Assembly: GCA_902779565.1 (NCBI GenBank)
Contig: CACZCD010000033.1
Location: 1 to 41,919, forward strand
Reading direction: 5' to 3'
Source: an uncultured bacterium
GTDB taxonomy: Bacteria > Verrucomicrobiota > Kiritimatiellia > RFP12 > UBA1067
Length of the DNA: 41,919 nt
The stretch's first letter is position 1. Every line of letters starts with the position of its first letter. A program made the position numbers and the translations under genes. The notes under the pieces are model-generated. The model did not search any database. It was not told the origin of the DNA and worked only from the letters and a program-made list of their open reading frames with translations. Below are positions 7,527 to 15,842 of this stretch, piece after piece.

Positions 7527-8788
7527 GATGGAAGAAAGGAAGTGCGATCGTCGGTGCCATCTGGATGCTGGCGGTGCTGTCGATTCTGATTGCCACGTAT
7601 GCCGTGGACGCCCAGCTCCAGACGCGCATCAACCTGTATCTTCAGGAACGCGTGAAGGTGGATCATCTGACCGATGCGGGCATCGCCATCGCCGAGGTGA
7701 TCATGCTCGACTACCAGAACGTCTCGGTCCCTTCGTCCACCGGTAGCGACGGTAGCAGCACCACGGCCTCCCAGTCGGAGATCGACGAATATCTTGAGAA
7801 GGATCGCTGGTATTGGGAGAAGGTCGATCTCAAGGACAACCGTGAATGCTCGACGGGGGCCGTGCCGGTGGACGCGCTCAACCCCGAAGGCGGTACGGTG
7901 ACGGTGAAGATCAAGCCGATCGAGTCCCAATGGAACATCAACAACCTCTACCCGCAGGGCGATGCCAACTACGCGAAGATCTGGGAGGCGGTCCTGGCGG
8001 CCTCCGGCGTGCCGGAGGACTACTGGGACAGCATCGTCGACAGCTGGTGCGACTGGCGCGATACCGATGACGGCGACACCGGGGAATACGGAGCCGAGAC
8101 GGGTACGTTCTACAAGGAGGCGTATGACGACTACATCAATGGCCGTGACGTCGAGAAGAACAAGAACTATCTTCCCGCGTCGCGCGACGGCGAGATTTCC
8201 GATCTTGACGATTTGATGCATATCAAGGGATTCAACGAGTATGAGGAAGAGCCGATCAGCGCGCAGGCGCTTCTGGACGGCGGGATCCTGAACCCTCTGG
8301 CGAAGAAGGAGGACCAGATCGAGGTGAAGGGGTTCCGCAAGTATTTCACCGTGTTCGGCTCCGGCAAGATCAATGCGAACATCGCCGAAAAGGATATTCT
8401 GGTCACCGTGCCGGGCATCTGGCAGCCGTCCGGCACCTCCAGCAACCATGCCTTCAACGAGAATGACGTCTCCAACGCCACCGATATCGCCGATGCCATC
8501 GTCGAGATCCGTGCGACCGGCAACCAGCGCGACAACGCCGGCCAGTCGATGGAGGATGATGTGGGCACCTTCAAAAACTGGAATGACCTCCAGAACCGAG
8601 TGCAGGAGGCGGTGGGGGGCGGCAACTACATCCAGCAGGAGGCCGAGCAGTTCCTTTCGTACGCGCCGGACAAGTTTTTCGAAGTGTCGATCACGGGGGA
8701 GTCGTTGGGGATCACCCATACCGTGAAGGCCATCGCGATCGTGCAGGATTCCAAGATCCGCTACATCCGGTGGCAGGAGGATCCGTAG
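7523..8788 (+). CDS. gspK: GspK-type minor pseudopilin (tip protein)
   Basis: The 421-residue product begins MRWKKG followed by a hydrophobic helix (SAIVGAIWMLAVLSILI). As is usual for GspK it lacks Glu at mature position 5. The large body contains the GspK features: a helix-hairpin-like segment with a WDSIVDSWCDWRDTDD acidic stretch, a PLAKK/GSGKINAN region, and a C-terminal strand TVKAIAIVQDSKIRYIRW. It should cap the pseudopilus with GspI and GspJ. The start overlaps the gspJ stop by ATGA, so the two are translationally coupled. The next gene follows after 14 nt. Confidence 0.85.
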   Translation: MRWKKGSAIVGAIWMLAVLSILIATYAVDAQLQTRINLYLQERVKVDHLTDAGIAIAEVIMLDYQNVSVPSSTGSDGSSTTASQSEIDEYLEKDRWYWEKVDLKDNRECSTGAVPVDALNPEGGTVTVKIKPIESQWNINNLYPQGDANYAKIWEAVLAASGVPEDYWDSIVDSWCDWRDTDDGDTGEYGAETGTFYKEAYDDYINGRDVEKNKNYLPASRDGEISDLDDLMHIKGFNEYEEEPISAQALLDGGILNPLAKKEDQIEVKGFRKYFTVFGSGKINANIAEKDILVTVPGIWQPSGTSSNHAFNENDVSNATDIADAIVEIRATGNQRDNAGQSMEDDVGTFKNWNDLQNRVQEAVGGGNYIQQEAEQFLSYAPDKFFEVSITGESLGITHTVKAIAIVQDSKIRYIRWQEDP

Positions 8789-8802
8789 GGAGCGAATCAG
8801 AA

Positions 8803-10569
8803 ATGAGGATCGGAATGAAAATACGATTCGGAACAGTTCTTGCGGCGGTGTGCTTGACGGTCTCGCTTGAGAGTGTGGCCGACGTTGTCGATCCACGCGT
8901 GCGGACGTATATCGATCCCGTGCGGATCGTGTGGCAGACGCCAAAGGCGAACAACGGCGGCGAACGCTTCAAGATCAAGGACGCGGCATCGCTTCTGGCG
9001 AAGCGGCGCGGCCAGGTGCCGGAGGGCGGCTGGGGCAGAGGCAACGTCGGCTGCGTTCTCGTCAATGGCGGCGAAACGCCAGGCGTTCTTCTGGACTTCG
9101 GTCGCGAATTGCATGGTGGCGTGCAGATTGGCGTAGGGCGCGGTCAGAAGGGAATGCGCGTGCGGTTCCGATTCGGCGAGTCGGTCGCGGAGGCGATGAG
9201 CGATATCGGTGAGAAGGGCGCGACCAATGACCATGCGATCCGTGACGACATCATCTGCATCCCGTCGTTCGGCACGCGCGAAGTCGGAAACACCGGCTTC
9301 CGGTTCCTGCGACTCGATCTCGTGTCGGCCGGGTCCGTCCGTCTTGAGTTCGTGCGGGCGGTGGAGCTGATGCGGCCGATGAAGAGGATCGGAGCCTTCC
9401 GGTGTTCCGACGAACGGCTGAACCGCATCTGGGAGACGGCGGTCCGCACGGTGCATCTCTGCTGTCAGGATTACCTGTGGGACGGCATCAAGCGCGACCG
9501 GCTCGTGTGGATGGGCGATACGCATCCCGAGACGATGGCGATCCTGGCCGTGTTCGGCGCGCAGGCGATCCTGCCCGACTCGCTGGATTTCATGGCGGCG
9601 ACCACGTGCCCCGACGAATGGATGAATACCATGGGACCGTATACGCTCTGGTGGATCCGCAACGTCGCGGAATGGTACCGCTTCACGGGTGACAGGTCGT
9701 ATCTCGAAAAGCACCACGACTACCTCAAGGCGACGTTCGCCAACCTGGAGCGATACATTACGCCGTCCAACACGCTCGAAGGCATCCGCCGTCCGTTTCT
9801 CGACTGGCCCACGGAGCACAACCGCCCGGCGGTCCATGCGGGGGTGCAGGCGCTTGCGCTCATCACATGGCGTGAAGGGGCGTTTCTGGCTGACGCGGTC
9901 GGCGATTCGGAGCTGGCCGCCCGGTGTCGCCGGACGGCGGCGCGGTTTGAGACGCATCGCGGGAAGCTGGAGCCGCATGGCTCGAAGCAGGCGGCGGCGA
10001 TGCTGGCGCTTTCCGGTCTGCGTGATCCCCAGGAGATGTTTGCGGCGGTCGTCGGCCGGAACGGCGTGCACGGTATGTCCACGTTCTACGGCTATTATAT
10101 GCTTGAGGCGATGAGCGCGGCCCACGAAAGCCAGTTTGCGCTGGACGCCGTGCGCGATTACTGGGGGGCTATGCTGGATGTCGGGGCGACAAGCTTCTGG
10201 GAAGATTTCAATGTGGACTGGACGAACAACTGCTTCCGCATCGATGAGCTGCCGATCGCGGGGCGGAAGGATGTCCATGGCGATTACGGCGAGTTTTGCT
10301 ACAAGGGGTTCCGCCATTCGCTCTGCCACGGGTGGAGTTGCGGACCCGCGCAATGGTGCATCAACAACATTCTCGGCATTCGTCCGCTCGATGTCGGCTG
10401 TCGCCGCGTGGCGGTGAAGCCGTTCCTCGGCGACCTCGAATGGGCGGAGGGCGCGATGGCGCTGCCGACCGGCGAGGCCGTCAAGGTGAGAGTGGAGAAG
10501 ACCGGAGGGACGCTGCGCGTGAAGGTCGATGCGCCACCCCCTGTCATCGTTGTGCAAGAGAACGAGTGA
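8803..10569 (+). CDS. GH78-type alpha-L-rhamnosidase-like secreted glycosidase
   Basis: The product is 588 residues from this start; an ATG at 8815 (GAGGA 5 nt upstream) is equally possible. A signal peptide ends around ESVADVVD, and a beta-sandwich N-terminal region follows. The (alpha/alpha)6 barrel carries the GH78 signature W-D-G-I-K-R-D-R-L-V-W-M-G-D near residue 226. A second conserved block, SFWEDFN near 466, contributes the other catalytic acid in this family. It should release terminal rhamnose or a related sugar from plant or microbial glycans outside the cytoplasm. It is shorter than many GH78 enzymes because the extra N-terminal carbohydrate-binding domains are missing. It sits 14 nt after gspK, so it may be co-transcribed and could be a T2SS substrate (inference). 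Confidence 0.82.
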   Translation: MRIGMKIRFGTVLAAVCLTVSLESVADVVDPRVRTYIDPVRIVWQTPKANNGGERFKIKDAASLLAKRRGQVPEGGWGRGNVGCVLVNGGETPGVLLDFGRELHGGVQIGVGRGQKGMRVRFRFGESVAEAMSDIGEKGATNDHAIRDDIICIPSFGTREVGNTGFRFLRLDLVSAGSVRLEFVRAVELMRPMKRIGAFRCSDERLNRIWETAVRTVHLCCQDYLWDGIKRDRLVWMGDTHPETMAILAVFGAQAILPDSLDFMAATTCPDEWMNTMGPYTLWWIRNVAEWYRFTGDRSYLEKHHDYLKATFANLERYITPSNTLEGIRRPFLDWPTEHNRPAVHAGVQALALITWREGAFLADAVGDSELAARCRRTAARFETHRGKLEPHGSKQAAAMLALSGLRDPQEMFAAVVGRNGVHGMSTFYGYYMLEAMSAAHESQFALDAVRDYWGAMLDVGATSFWEDFNVDWTNNCFRIDELPIAGRKDVHGDYGEFCYKGFRHSLCHGWSCGPAQWCINNILGIRPLDVGCRRVAVKPFLGDLEWAEGAMALPTGEAVKVRVEKTGGTLRVKVDAPPPVIVVQENE

Positions 10570-10609
10570 ACGATCCGTCCTCCGCGCTTTCCACACGAGC
10601 GGACAGATT

Positions 10610-10618
10610 TGATATAAT
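10610..10618 (+). promoter_or_regulatory. Extended -10 promoter of recN
   Basis: TGATATAAT ends only 7 nt before the recN ATG at 10626. Transcription would start on or next to the A of the start codon, with no room for a Shine-Dalgarno. No -35 match is present at 17 nt. Confidence 0.65.
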
Positions 10619-10625
10619 CCACACC

Positions 10626-12308
10626 ATGCTTAAACGGCTGAAAGTCGATAACCTGGCGATCGTCGAACATGCGGAGGCGGAGTTCGGCGAAGGGTTGACC
10701 GTCATCACGGGCGAGACGGGCGCGGGCAAAAGCGTGTTCATGGGCGCGCTCACGCTGGCGCTCGGTGCGCGGGCGGACGCGAGCGCTGTCCGTGACGGCT
10801 GCCGCGAGGCGCGCATCGAGGCGGAGTTCGATGCCGACGGCACGGCGGCGTTTCTGGAAGAACAGGGGCTACCGCCCGGCGAAGAGGGTCTGCTACTTGT
10901 GCGGCGCGTCATTTCCGCGTCCGGCGGCAGCCGCGTGTGGATCAACGATTCTGCGACGTCGGTGCAGACGCTCCGTGCGCTGGGAGAACGGCTGGTGGAT
11001 ATCCATGGCCCGAACGACCGGCGTTCGTTGGTGGACGAGGATTTCCAGCGTGAGACGCTCGACCGGTACGGACGGGTCGATTTGTCGGGCTATGGCAAGG
11101 CGTGGCGGGAGCTTTCGGACCTGAAGGCGCGCCGGGCCGCGCTGGAGGGGGCGGTGGATGTGGCCGATGAGATCGAGCGGCTGCGCAACTCCCTTGAGGA
11201 GATCGATGCGGCAAAGCTGACCGAGGACGACGAGGAGGTGTTGACCGCCCGCCACGCGGCGGCGGCGCATGCGGCGGAGATCGTGGAGGCGGCGAACGCC
11301 GCCACGGCCGCGCTGGCCGGCGACGGCGGCGAGGCGGCCTACGGGGGTGGAGAGGGGAGCGTGTCCGCTGCGGATCTGCTCATTGCGTCCGGCGGAAACC
11401 TCCGCGAGATGGCGAAGTATCACGAGGCGGCGAACGAGTGGGACGATGAACTGGAGCGGATCATCACGTCTGTTCAGGAACTTTCCCGCACGATCGCCGA
11501 TTCCGTGAGCCGCATCGATGCCGATCCCGAGACCCTGCAGGCGCTCGATGACCGGATTTCGCTCGTGCGCCGCCTCAAGCGGAAGTATTCCTGTCAGACG
11601 GTCGCGGACCTCCTCGAACTGCGGGAGAAGCGCGCGCAGAAGCTTTCCGACCTTGAGGACCGGGACGAGAAGATCCGGGAGCTGGAGGTGCAGATCGCCG
11701 CCGCCGAGAAGAAGGTGGAGAAGGAGGGCGCGGCGCTTTCCGCCGCCCGGCGAAAGGCGGGGACGAAACTGGGGGCGGCCGTGACGGCGGAGCTGCGCGG
11801 GTTGGGGTTCCTCAAGGCCGGGTTCGCAGTCGCGCGGGAGGCGCAGCCGCCGGACGCGACCGGGTGCGACCGCATCGTATACCGTTTTGAGCCGAATCCG
11901 GGCGAGTCGGCGCGCCCGTTGGCGCAGATCGCCTCCACGGGCGAGATTGCGCGGGTGATGCTGGCGGTGAAGGCGGTGATTGCGGAGCATGATGCGATCC
12001 CCGTGCTGGTGTTTGACGAGATTGACGCCAACATCGGCGGTGAAACGGGCCGGGCTGTCGGCGAGAAGCTGCGCACCGTGGCGCGGCACCATCAGGTCGT
12101 GGCCATCACGCATCTGCCGCAGTCCGCCGTGTACGGAAACCGCCATTTTGTGGTGGCGAAGTCCGTCTCCGGCGGTCGTACCCGCAGCGCGATCCGTCCG
12201 GTGTCGGGCGAGGACCGCGTGCATGAGATCGCGCGGATGCTGGGCGGCGAAAAGGCGTCCTCGGTGGTGGTGCGCCACGCCCGCGAGCTCCTGGCACTTG
12301 CGCAATAG
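10626..12308 (+). CDS. recN: DNA repair protein RecN (SMC-like ATPase)
   Basis: The 560-residue product is normal RecN length. It starts MLKRLKVDNLAIVEHAEAEF, typical of RecN. The Walker A motif GETGAGKS lies near residue 29, a long charged coiled coil spans about 150-400, and the signature/Walker B block VFDEIDANIGGETG lies near 462, followed by ITHLPQ. RecN acts early in double-strand break repair, tethering DNA ends for RecA. The frame is open well upstream into the GH78 gene, but homology and the promoter fix the start at 10626. The transcript is probably leaderless. Confidence 0.95.
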   Translation: MLKRLKVDNLAIVEHAEAEFGEGLTVITGETGAGKSVFMGALTLALGARADASAVRDGCREARIEAEFDADGTAAFLEEQGLPPGEEGLLLVRRVISASGGSRVWINDSATSVQTLRALGERLVDIHGPNDRRSLVDEDFQRETLDRYGRVDLSGYGKAWRELSDLKARRAALEGAVDVADEIERLRNSLEEIDAAKLTEDDEEVLTARHAAAAHAAEIVEAANAATAALAGDGGEAAYGGGEGSVSAADLLIASGGNLREMAKYHEAANEWDDELERIITSVQELSRTIADSVSRIDADPETLQALDDRISLVRRLKRKYSCQTVADLLELREKRAQKLSDLEDRDEKIRELEVQIAAAEKKVEKEGAALSAARRKAGTKLGAAVTAELRGLGFLKAGFAVAREAQPPDATGCDRIVYRFEPNPGESARPLAQIASTGEIARVMLAVKAVIAEHDAIPVLVFDEIDANIGGETGRAVGEKLRTVARHHQVVAITHLPQSAVYGNRHFVVAKSVSGGRTRSAIRPVSGEDRVHEIARMLGGEKASSVVVRHARELLALAQ

Positions 12309-12317
12309 GGCCGGTTT

Positions 12318-12326
12318 TGGTATCAT
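12318..12326 (+). promoter_or_regulatory. Extended -10 promoter of rplU-rpmA
   Basis: TGGTATCAT lies just after the recN stop. Transcription should start near 12333, giving a leader of about 63 nt that contains a perfect hairpin. Confidence 0.6.
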
Positions 12327-12342
12327 ACGCGCCCTTCTTTTC

Positions 12343-12361
12343 GAGGAAAACCGTTTTCCTC
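12343..12361 (+). promoter_or_regulatory. Hairpin in the rplU leader (candidate ribosomal-protein autoregulatory element)
   Basis: GAGGAAAA, loop CCG, TTTTCCTC form a perfect 8-bp stem 34 nt upstream of the rplU start. There is no T-run after it, so it is not an obvious terminator. Leaders of L21 operons are autoregulated in some bacteria, but no known family can be assigned by eye. Confidence 0.45.
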
Positions 12362-12395
12362 ACGGAAAGAGGACGTAAAATCCAAGGAAAAAGCA

Positions 12396-12710
12396 ATGGA
12401 AGCATACGCAGTACTCGAAACCGGCGGCAAGCAGGTGCTTGTCAAGGTCGGTGATACGGTCGAGATTGAAAAGATCGAGGCCGAGGAGGGCAAGGAGATT
12501 GCCCTCGAGACCGTCTGCGCCGTCTCAGACGGCACGACGCTCAAGGTGGGGACGCCCTACGTGGAAGGCGCCAAGGTGACCCTCGCGGTCGTTGGCGTGA
12601 AGCGCGGCGTCAAAACGATCAACTTCAAGGCGAAGCGCCGGAAGGGCGCGCGCCGCACGGTCGGTCATCGTCAGCAGTACACGGTCGCCACCGTCAAGGC
12701 GATTGCCTAA
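12396..12710 (+). CDS. rplU: Large ribosomal subunit protein bL21
   Basis: The 104-residue product matches bL21 over its full length: the start MEAYAVLETGGKQ, then VKVGDTVEIEK, and a C-terminal basic region KAKRRKGARRTVGHRQQYT. It binds 23S rRNA domain VI with bL20. The ribosome site CAAGGAAAAAGC precedes the ATG. It is the first gene of the conserved rplU-rpmA pair, 16 nt before rpmA. Confidence 0.97.
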   Translation: MEAYAVLETGGKQVLVKVGDTVEIEKIEAEEGKEIALETVCAVSDGTTLKVGTPYVEGAKVTLAVVGVKRGVKTINFKAKRRKGARRTVGHRQQYTVATVKAIA

Positions 12711-12726
12711 GAGGAGGTAACGGAAC

Positions 12727-12972
12727 ATGGCTTCTTCAGCATCAGCCCGTAACGGCCGCGACTCGAACCCGAAGTTTCTCGGCGTCAAGGCCTACGACGG
12801 CCAGACCCTCAAGGCCGGCTCGATAATCGTCCGCCAGCGCGGCACCAAGATCCATCCTGGCGCAAACGTCGGCTGTGGCCGCGACTTCACGCTTTTCGCC
12901 CTCAAGGACGGCAAGGTGAAGTTCATCAAGGACGGCAAGGTCGTGACGATTGTCCCCACAGACGCCCAGTAA
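12727..12972 (+). CDS. rpmA: Large ribosomal subunit protein bL27 with atypical N-terminal tail
   Basis: The 81-residue product matches bL27 from [13 protein letters not shown] onwards: [12 protein letters not shown], then the near-invariant [14 protein letters not shown]. bL27 binds the central protuberance and its N-terminal tail reaches the peptidyl-transferase centre. The usual start A-H-K-K-(G/A)-G-G-S is replaced by [12 protein letters not shown], so the tail is shorter and has lost the conserved His-Lys-Lys. GAGGAGG lies 9 nt upstream of the ATG, which supports the start, and no alternative start restores the HKK motif. There is no sign of a cleavable N-terminal extension as found in Firmicutes. 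Confidence 0.96.
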   Translation: MASSASARNGRDSNPKFLGVKAYDGQTLKAGSIIVRQRGTKIHPGANVGCGRDFTLFALKDGKVKFIKDGKVVTIVPTDAQ

Positions 12973-12997
12973 GGTGTAGGCGGAGATAGAAGAAAAG

Positions 12998-13027
12998 GAG
13001 GTCGCCCATTGGCGGCCTCTTTTTTTT
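12998..13027 (+). terminator. Rho-independent terminator of rplU-rpmA
   Basis: GAGGTCGCC, loop CATT, GGCGGCCTC (one T-G wobble) is followed by eight T residues. It cleanly separates the ribosomal pair from the surface-protein cassette. Confidence 0.9.
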
Positions 13028-13073
13028 GAGGTGCGAGGCCCCATAAAGAAATTAAAATTTCTAAAAATAGTGC

Positions 13074-13102
13074 TTGCGCTTGACGGCGTGATGTGGTATC
13101 TT
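13074..13102 (+). promoter_or_regulatory. Promoter of the secreted-protein cassette
   Basis: TTGCGC, 17-nt spacer, TATCTT, with TGG in front of the -10. The upstream 30 nt are A/T-rich, like an UP element. It should drive the four secreted-protein genes from 13134 to 16400. Confidence 0.6.
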
Positions 13103-13133
13103 ATGACCCATCTGAAAAAAGGAGTTTTTGTTT

Positions 13134-14261
13134 ATGACCATAAAAACCTGTAAAACAGCGGTTCGCGCGAGTACGCTTCTCGCCGCGATTGCGTTGTCTG
13201 GAGGAGCGTTCGCGGATGCTGCCGCTACCGATTCCTATAACTTCGAGACTGAAGGCGCGCTGGGCACCAGCCCCTATCAGGCGCTGAACGGCAACGGCAC
13301 GGTTGTCGCTGACAACTACACCTACTCGGCGCGTGCGGGACGGCCGCTTACGTCCGATGCTCACACCAAAGTTCTGGAGATCGCCGGAACGGTCACGTAC
13401 ACGAATGCGGGTGAAACGTCAGCGAATAACTCTTCGCAGGTTGACTTTATGTTCAAGGTCGAGCCGACCGATGAGCTGGAGAATCCGGAAGGCAGTGACA
13501 TTCAGGTGGCTCTTGCCGTCGGCGTGACGAACGCGACGGGTACCACCGCGCCGCTCAAGCTCTGGTGCAAGACCTCGACCGATGCGGCGGCAGGGTGGGC
13601 GACCATCAAGGATTCCGTCGATACGGGCAGCTGGGTACGCGCGACGTTGGTTCTCGACTATAGCGAGACGGCGAAGAAGTGCAAGATCTCCCTTGATGGC
13701 GATCCCGTCTTGAATAACGGTTCCGAGTGGTTCTACTTCGCAGGTGTTGCCGCGCAGTCGTTCGTGAAGTCCATCTCGATGGTCGGTTCGACGCGCGTTG
13801 ACGATCTCAAGGTCTCCTACGATGCGGCTGGCAGCTATGCGTTGCCTGGCGGTGATACGACCATTGCGGCATCCGGTCAGGGCAGCAACGTCACATACGG
13901 GTACATCAACAAGTATGGCGTGACTGTCGCGCAAGCAACCGATAGCACCTACACGTGCGCCGATTCCGGTATGACGGTTGCTGAGAAGTTCGAGGCCGGT
14001 CTTGATCCGACGACCGACACGAAGTTTGAACTTCAGACGATGTCGACGACAAAGTCCTCCGCTACGGTGACGTTCCCGGGAGCGAATCCTGTCGGCAGCT
14101 ACAAGGTCAGCGCCAAGACTGCGGGTGGTACCGAGGTGGCGACTGGTACGATCTCGAAGGTCAGCACGGATGGCGAGAATGTCAACAGCGCTGCGATCAC
14201 GATTCCGTCGGCGAATCAGGATGAACTGCTCTACTTCACGGTTGAGACGGTTGCCCAGTAA
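13134..14261 (+). CDS. Secreted protein with a predicted jelly-roll (LamG-like) N-terminal domain, function unknown
   Basis: The 375-residue product has a Sec signal peptide of about 28 residues (basic start, ASTLLAAIALSGGAFA cleavage region). Residues about 30-230 have the alternating strand pattern of a concanavalin-like/LamG sandwich, with motifs such as SYNFETE, VDFMFKVEP and SISMVGSTRVDDLKV. The C-terminal part (about 300-375) resembles a fibronectin-like domain ending in LLYFTVETVAQ. No catalytic motif or cell-wall anchor is seen. The ATG has AAAAAAGGAG 9 nt upstream; the in-frame TTG 6 nt earlier is less likely. It is the first of four adjacent secreted proteins. Family assignment is by pattern only. 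Confidence 0.75.
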   Translation: MTIKTCKTAVRASTLLAAIALSGGAFADAAATDSYNFETEGALGTSPYQALNGNGTVVADNYTYSARAGRPLTSDAHTKVLEIAGTVTYTNAGETSANNSSQVDFMFKVEPTDELENPEGSDIQVALAVGVTNATGTTAPLKLWCKTSTDAAAGWATIKDSVDTGSWVRATLVLDYSETAKKCKISLDGDPVLNNGSEWFYFAGVAAQSFVKSISMVGSTRVDDLKVSYDAAGSYALPGGDTTIAASGQGSNVTYGYINKYGVTVAQATDSTYTCADSGMTVAEKFEAGLDPTTDTKFELQTMSTTKSSATVTFPGANPVGSYKVSAKTAGGTEVATGTISKVSTDGENVNSAAITIPSANQDELLYFTVETVAQ

Positions 14262-14282
14262 GGCAGGAAAGGAAATACGACA

Positions 14283-15014
14283 ATGAAAAAGACAGCTCTT
14301 TTCTGTGCGGTTGCGGCGGCGGCGTTTGGCGTCTTCGCCGAGGACCTGATGTTCGAGTTCTCCTCGACTGGCGATACCTACGCCGACGGCAAGGCCGTTG
14401 AGAACGGTGAGGTGTACGCGCTCGTGTGGTCTGCCGACGGTGCGTTTGGCGGCATCAACAAGGACGGCACGCTCGTGCGTGCGGGCGATGAGATTGTCCG
14501 TACCTCGTTCGCGGAGAACGGCGGGTGCTTCCCGACGATTTTCGTGCTCGACTCCTCCAAGGTGAAGACGACGGGCGTCTATCAGATGTTCCTTCTCGAT
14601 ACGCGCGAGTTCGCCGCCGACGGTACGGCTGGCGCTCCGAAGGGACGCGCTGCGGACGGATCGTTCCCGGTTGTGAACGGCTATTCCGCCGTCACCTCCG
14701 CGACGTTCAAGAAGCAGGCACAGCTCACCGAGAACGCGGTGAAGGCCGAGGGCGCGGGCGGTTCCGCGATGGAATTTGCCGCTGATACGCCGAAACCGGA
14801 CATCACGGACATCACCCCGACGGCTGACGGCAAGGTTGTGATCACGGTCTCGAACGTGGTTCCGTACGTTCCGTACGCAATTACCTGCGGCGAGACGCCT
14901 AACGCGCTCACGCAGAAGGATGTCGCATCCGTCTTCTCGCTCTCCGATGGAGTCCTCACAATCACCGTGGCGAATCCCGGAGCCAACCGCTTCTTCAAGG
15001 TAACTTCAAAGTAA
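14283..15014 (+). CDS. Secreted protein of unknown function
   Basis: The 243-residue product has a clean signal peptide, MKKTALFCAVAAAAFGVFA, cleaved before EDL. The mature part is rich in Gly, Thr, Asp and Ala with beta-strand character. The C-terminal 75 residues (DITPTADGKVVITVSNVVP ... GANRFFKVTSK) look like a small beta-sandwich with an FFKV terminus. This resembles the ends of other PVC secreted proteins and the preceding gene's YFTV ending. It follows that gene after 21 nt with GGAAAGGAAA before the ATG, so it is probably co-transcribed. No enzymatic motif is recognised. Confidence 0.72.
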   Translation: MKKTALFCAVAAAAFGVFAEDLMFEFSSTGDTYADGKAVENGEVYALVWSADGAFGGINKDGTLVRAGDEIVRTSFAENGGCFPTIFVLDSSKVKTTGVYQMFLLDTREFAADGTAGAPKGRAADGSFPVVNGYSAVTSATFKKQAQLTENAVKAEGAGGSAMEFAADTPKPDITDITPTADGKVVITVSNVVPYVPYAITCGETPNALTQKDVASVFSLSDGVLTITVANPGANRFFKVTSK

Positions 15015-15027
15015 AGGGGCATTGAAA

Positions 15028-15807
15028 ATGAAACTCCGTTCAATAATCTGCGTCTCTGCGATTGCGGCTGCTGCATCGGCCTCCGCACTGACAGCGGGCA
15101 ACACGTTTGCGCGTTTGCCGGTGACGAGTACCTACGAGAACACGCTGATTGCCATTCCGTTCGCTGGCTGCGGCGAGACAGACGCTGTAATCTACGTCAC
15201 GAATCTCGTGATGACGGCCAACCTGAAGTCGGGCGACAAGCTCCTCTACAAGGATGGAAGCGCCTACTACGCATGGCAACTCACCACCGATGGTGGTACT
15301 TGGCAGAAGATGGCGACCTCGACTGACTTTGGTACTGAAGTCTCGCCTTCTGCGGCGCAGACGACTCTTCCGTGCGGCAAGGGGTGCTGGCTTGTTCGTT
15401 CCTCCGCTACGATTTCGGCTGATCCGAAGATTTATCTCTTCGGTCAGGTGAATACGGGTTCGCTCACCACGACGATTCCGGCTTCGTCTGATGGTACGAT
15501 TGTCTGCCGTCCTTACGAGACGGGTGCGATCGACCTCTCTTCGTGGAGGCCGACCGGCGTTGCTGCTGGTGACACGGTCTCGGTGCCCGATTCGGATCCC
15601 GCGAATCTGACCGGCAAGAAGACCTATACCTACAAGAACGACAACTGGACGGTTCAGACCTCGGAAACAAAGACGAACAAGCGCGGAATCGTTACGACAA
15701 CGGTTAGTTATACGCCCGTTTCCTCTGGCACGACCATCCCGGCTGGTGTCGCATTCATGTATGGTCGTCAGGGCACTACGGACTTGATAATCACTTGGAC
15801 TAAGTAA
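15028..15807 (+). CDS. Secreted protein of unknown function
   Basis: The 259-residue product has a signal peptide ending around ASASALTA. The mature protein is rich in Thr and Ser with many predicted strands. It has two Cys residues in CGKGC near 115, which might form a disulphide. It ends in TTDLIITWTK, again a short hydrophobic strand as in its two upstream neighbours. AAAGGGG lies 8 nt before the ATG; the TTG at 15022 is an alternative with no better support. It is third in the cassette, 13 nt after the previous stop. I recognise no family. Confidence 0.7.
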   Translation: MKLRSIICVSAIAAAASASALTAGNTFARLPVTSTYENTLIAIPFAGCGETDAVIYVTNLVMTANLKSGDKLLYKDGSAYYAWQLTTDGGTWQKMATSTDFGTEVSPSAAQTTLPCGKGCWLVRSSATISADPKIYLFGQVNTGSLTTTIPASSDGTIVCRPYETGAIDLSSWRPTGVAAGDTVSVPDSDPANLTGKKTYTYKNDNWTVQTSETKTNKRGIVTTTVSYTPVSSGTTIPAGVAFMYGRQGTTDLIITWTK

Positions 15808-15842
15808 ACGGACATTTCTCCGACAAGGAAGGAACTGATAAA

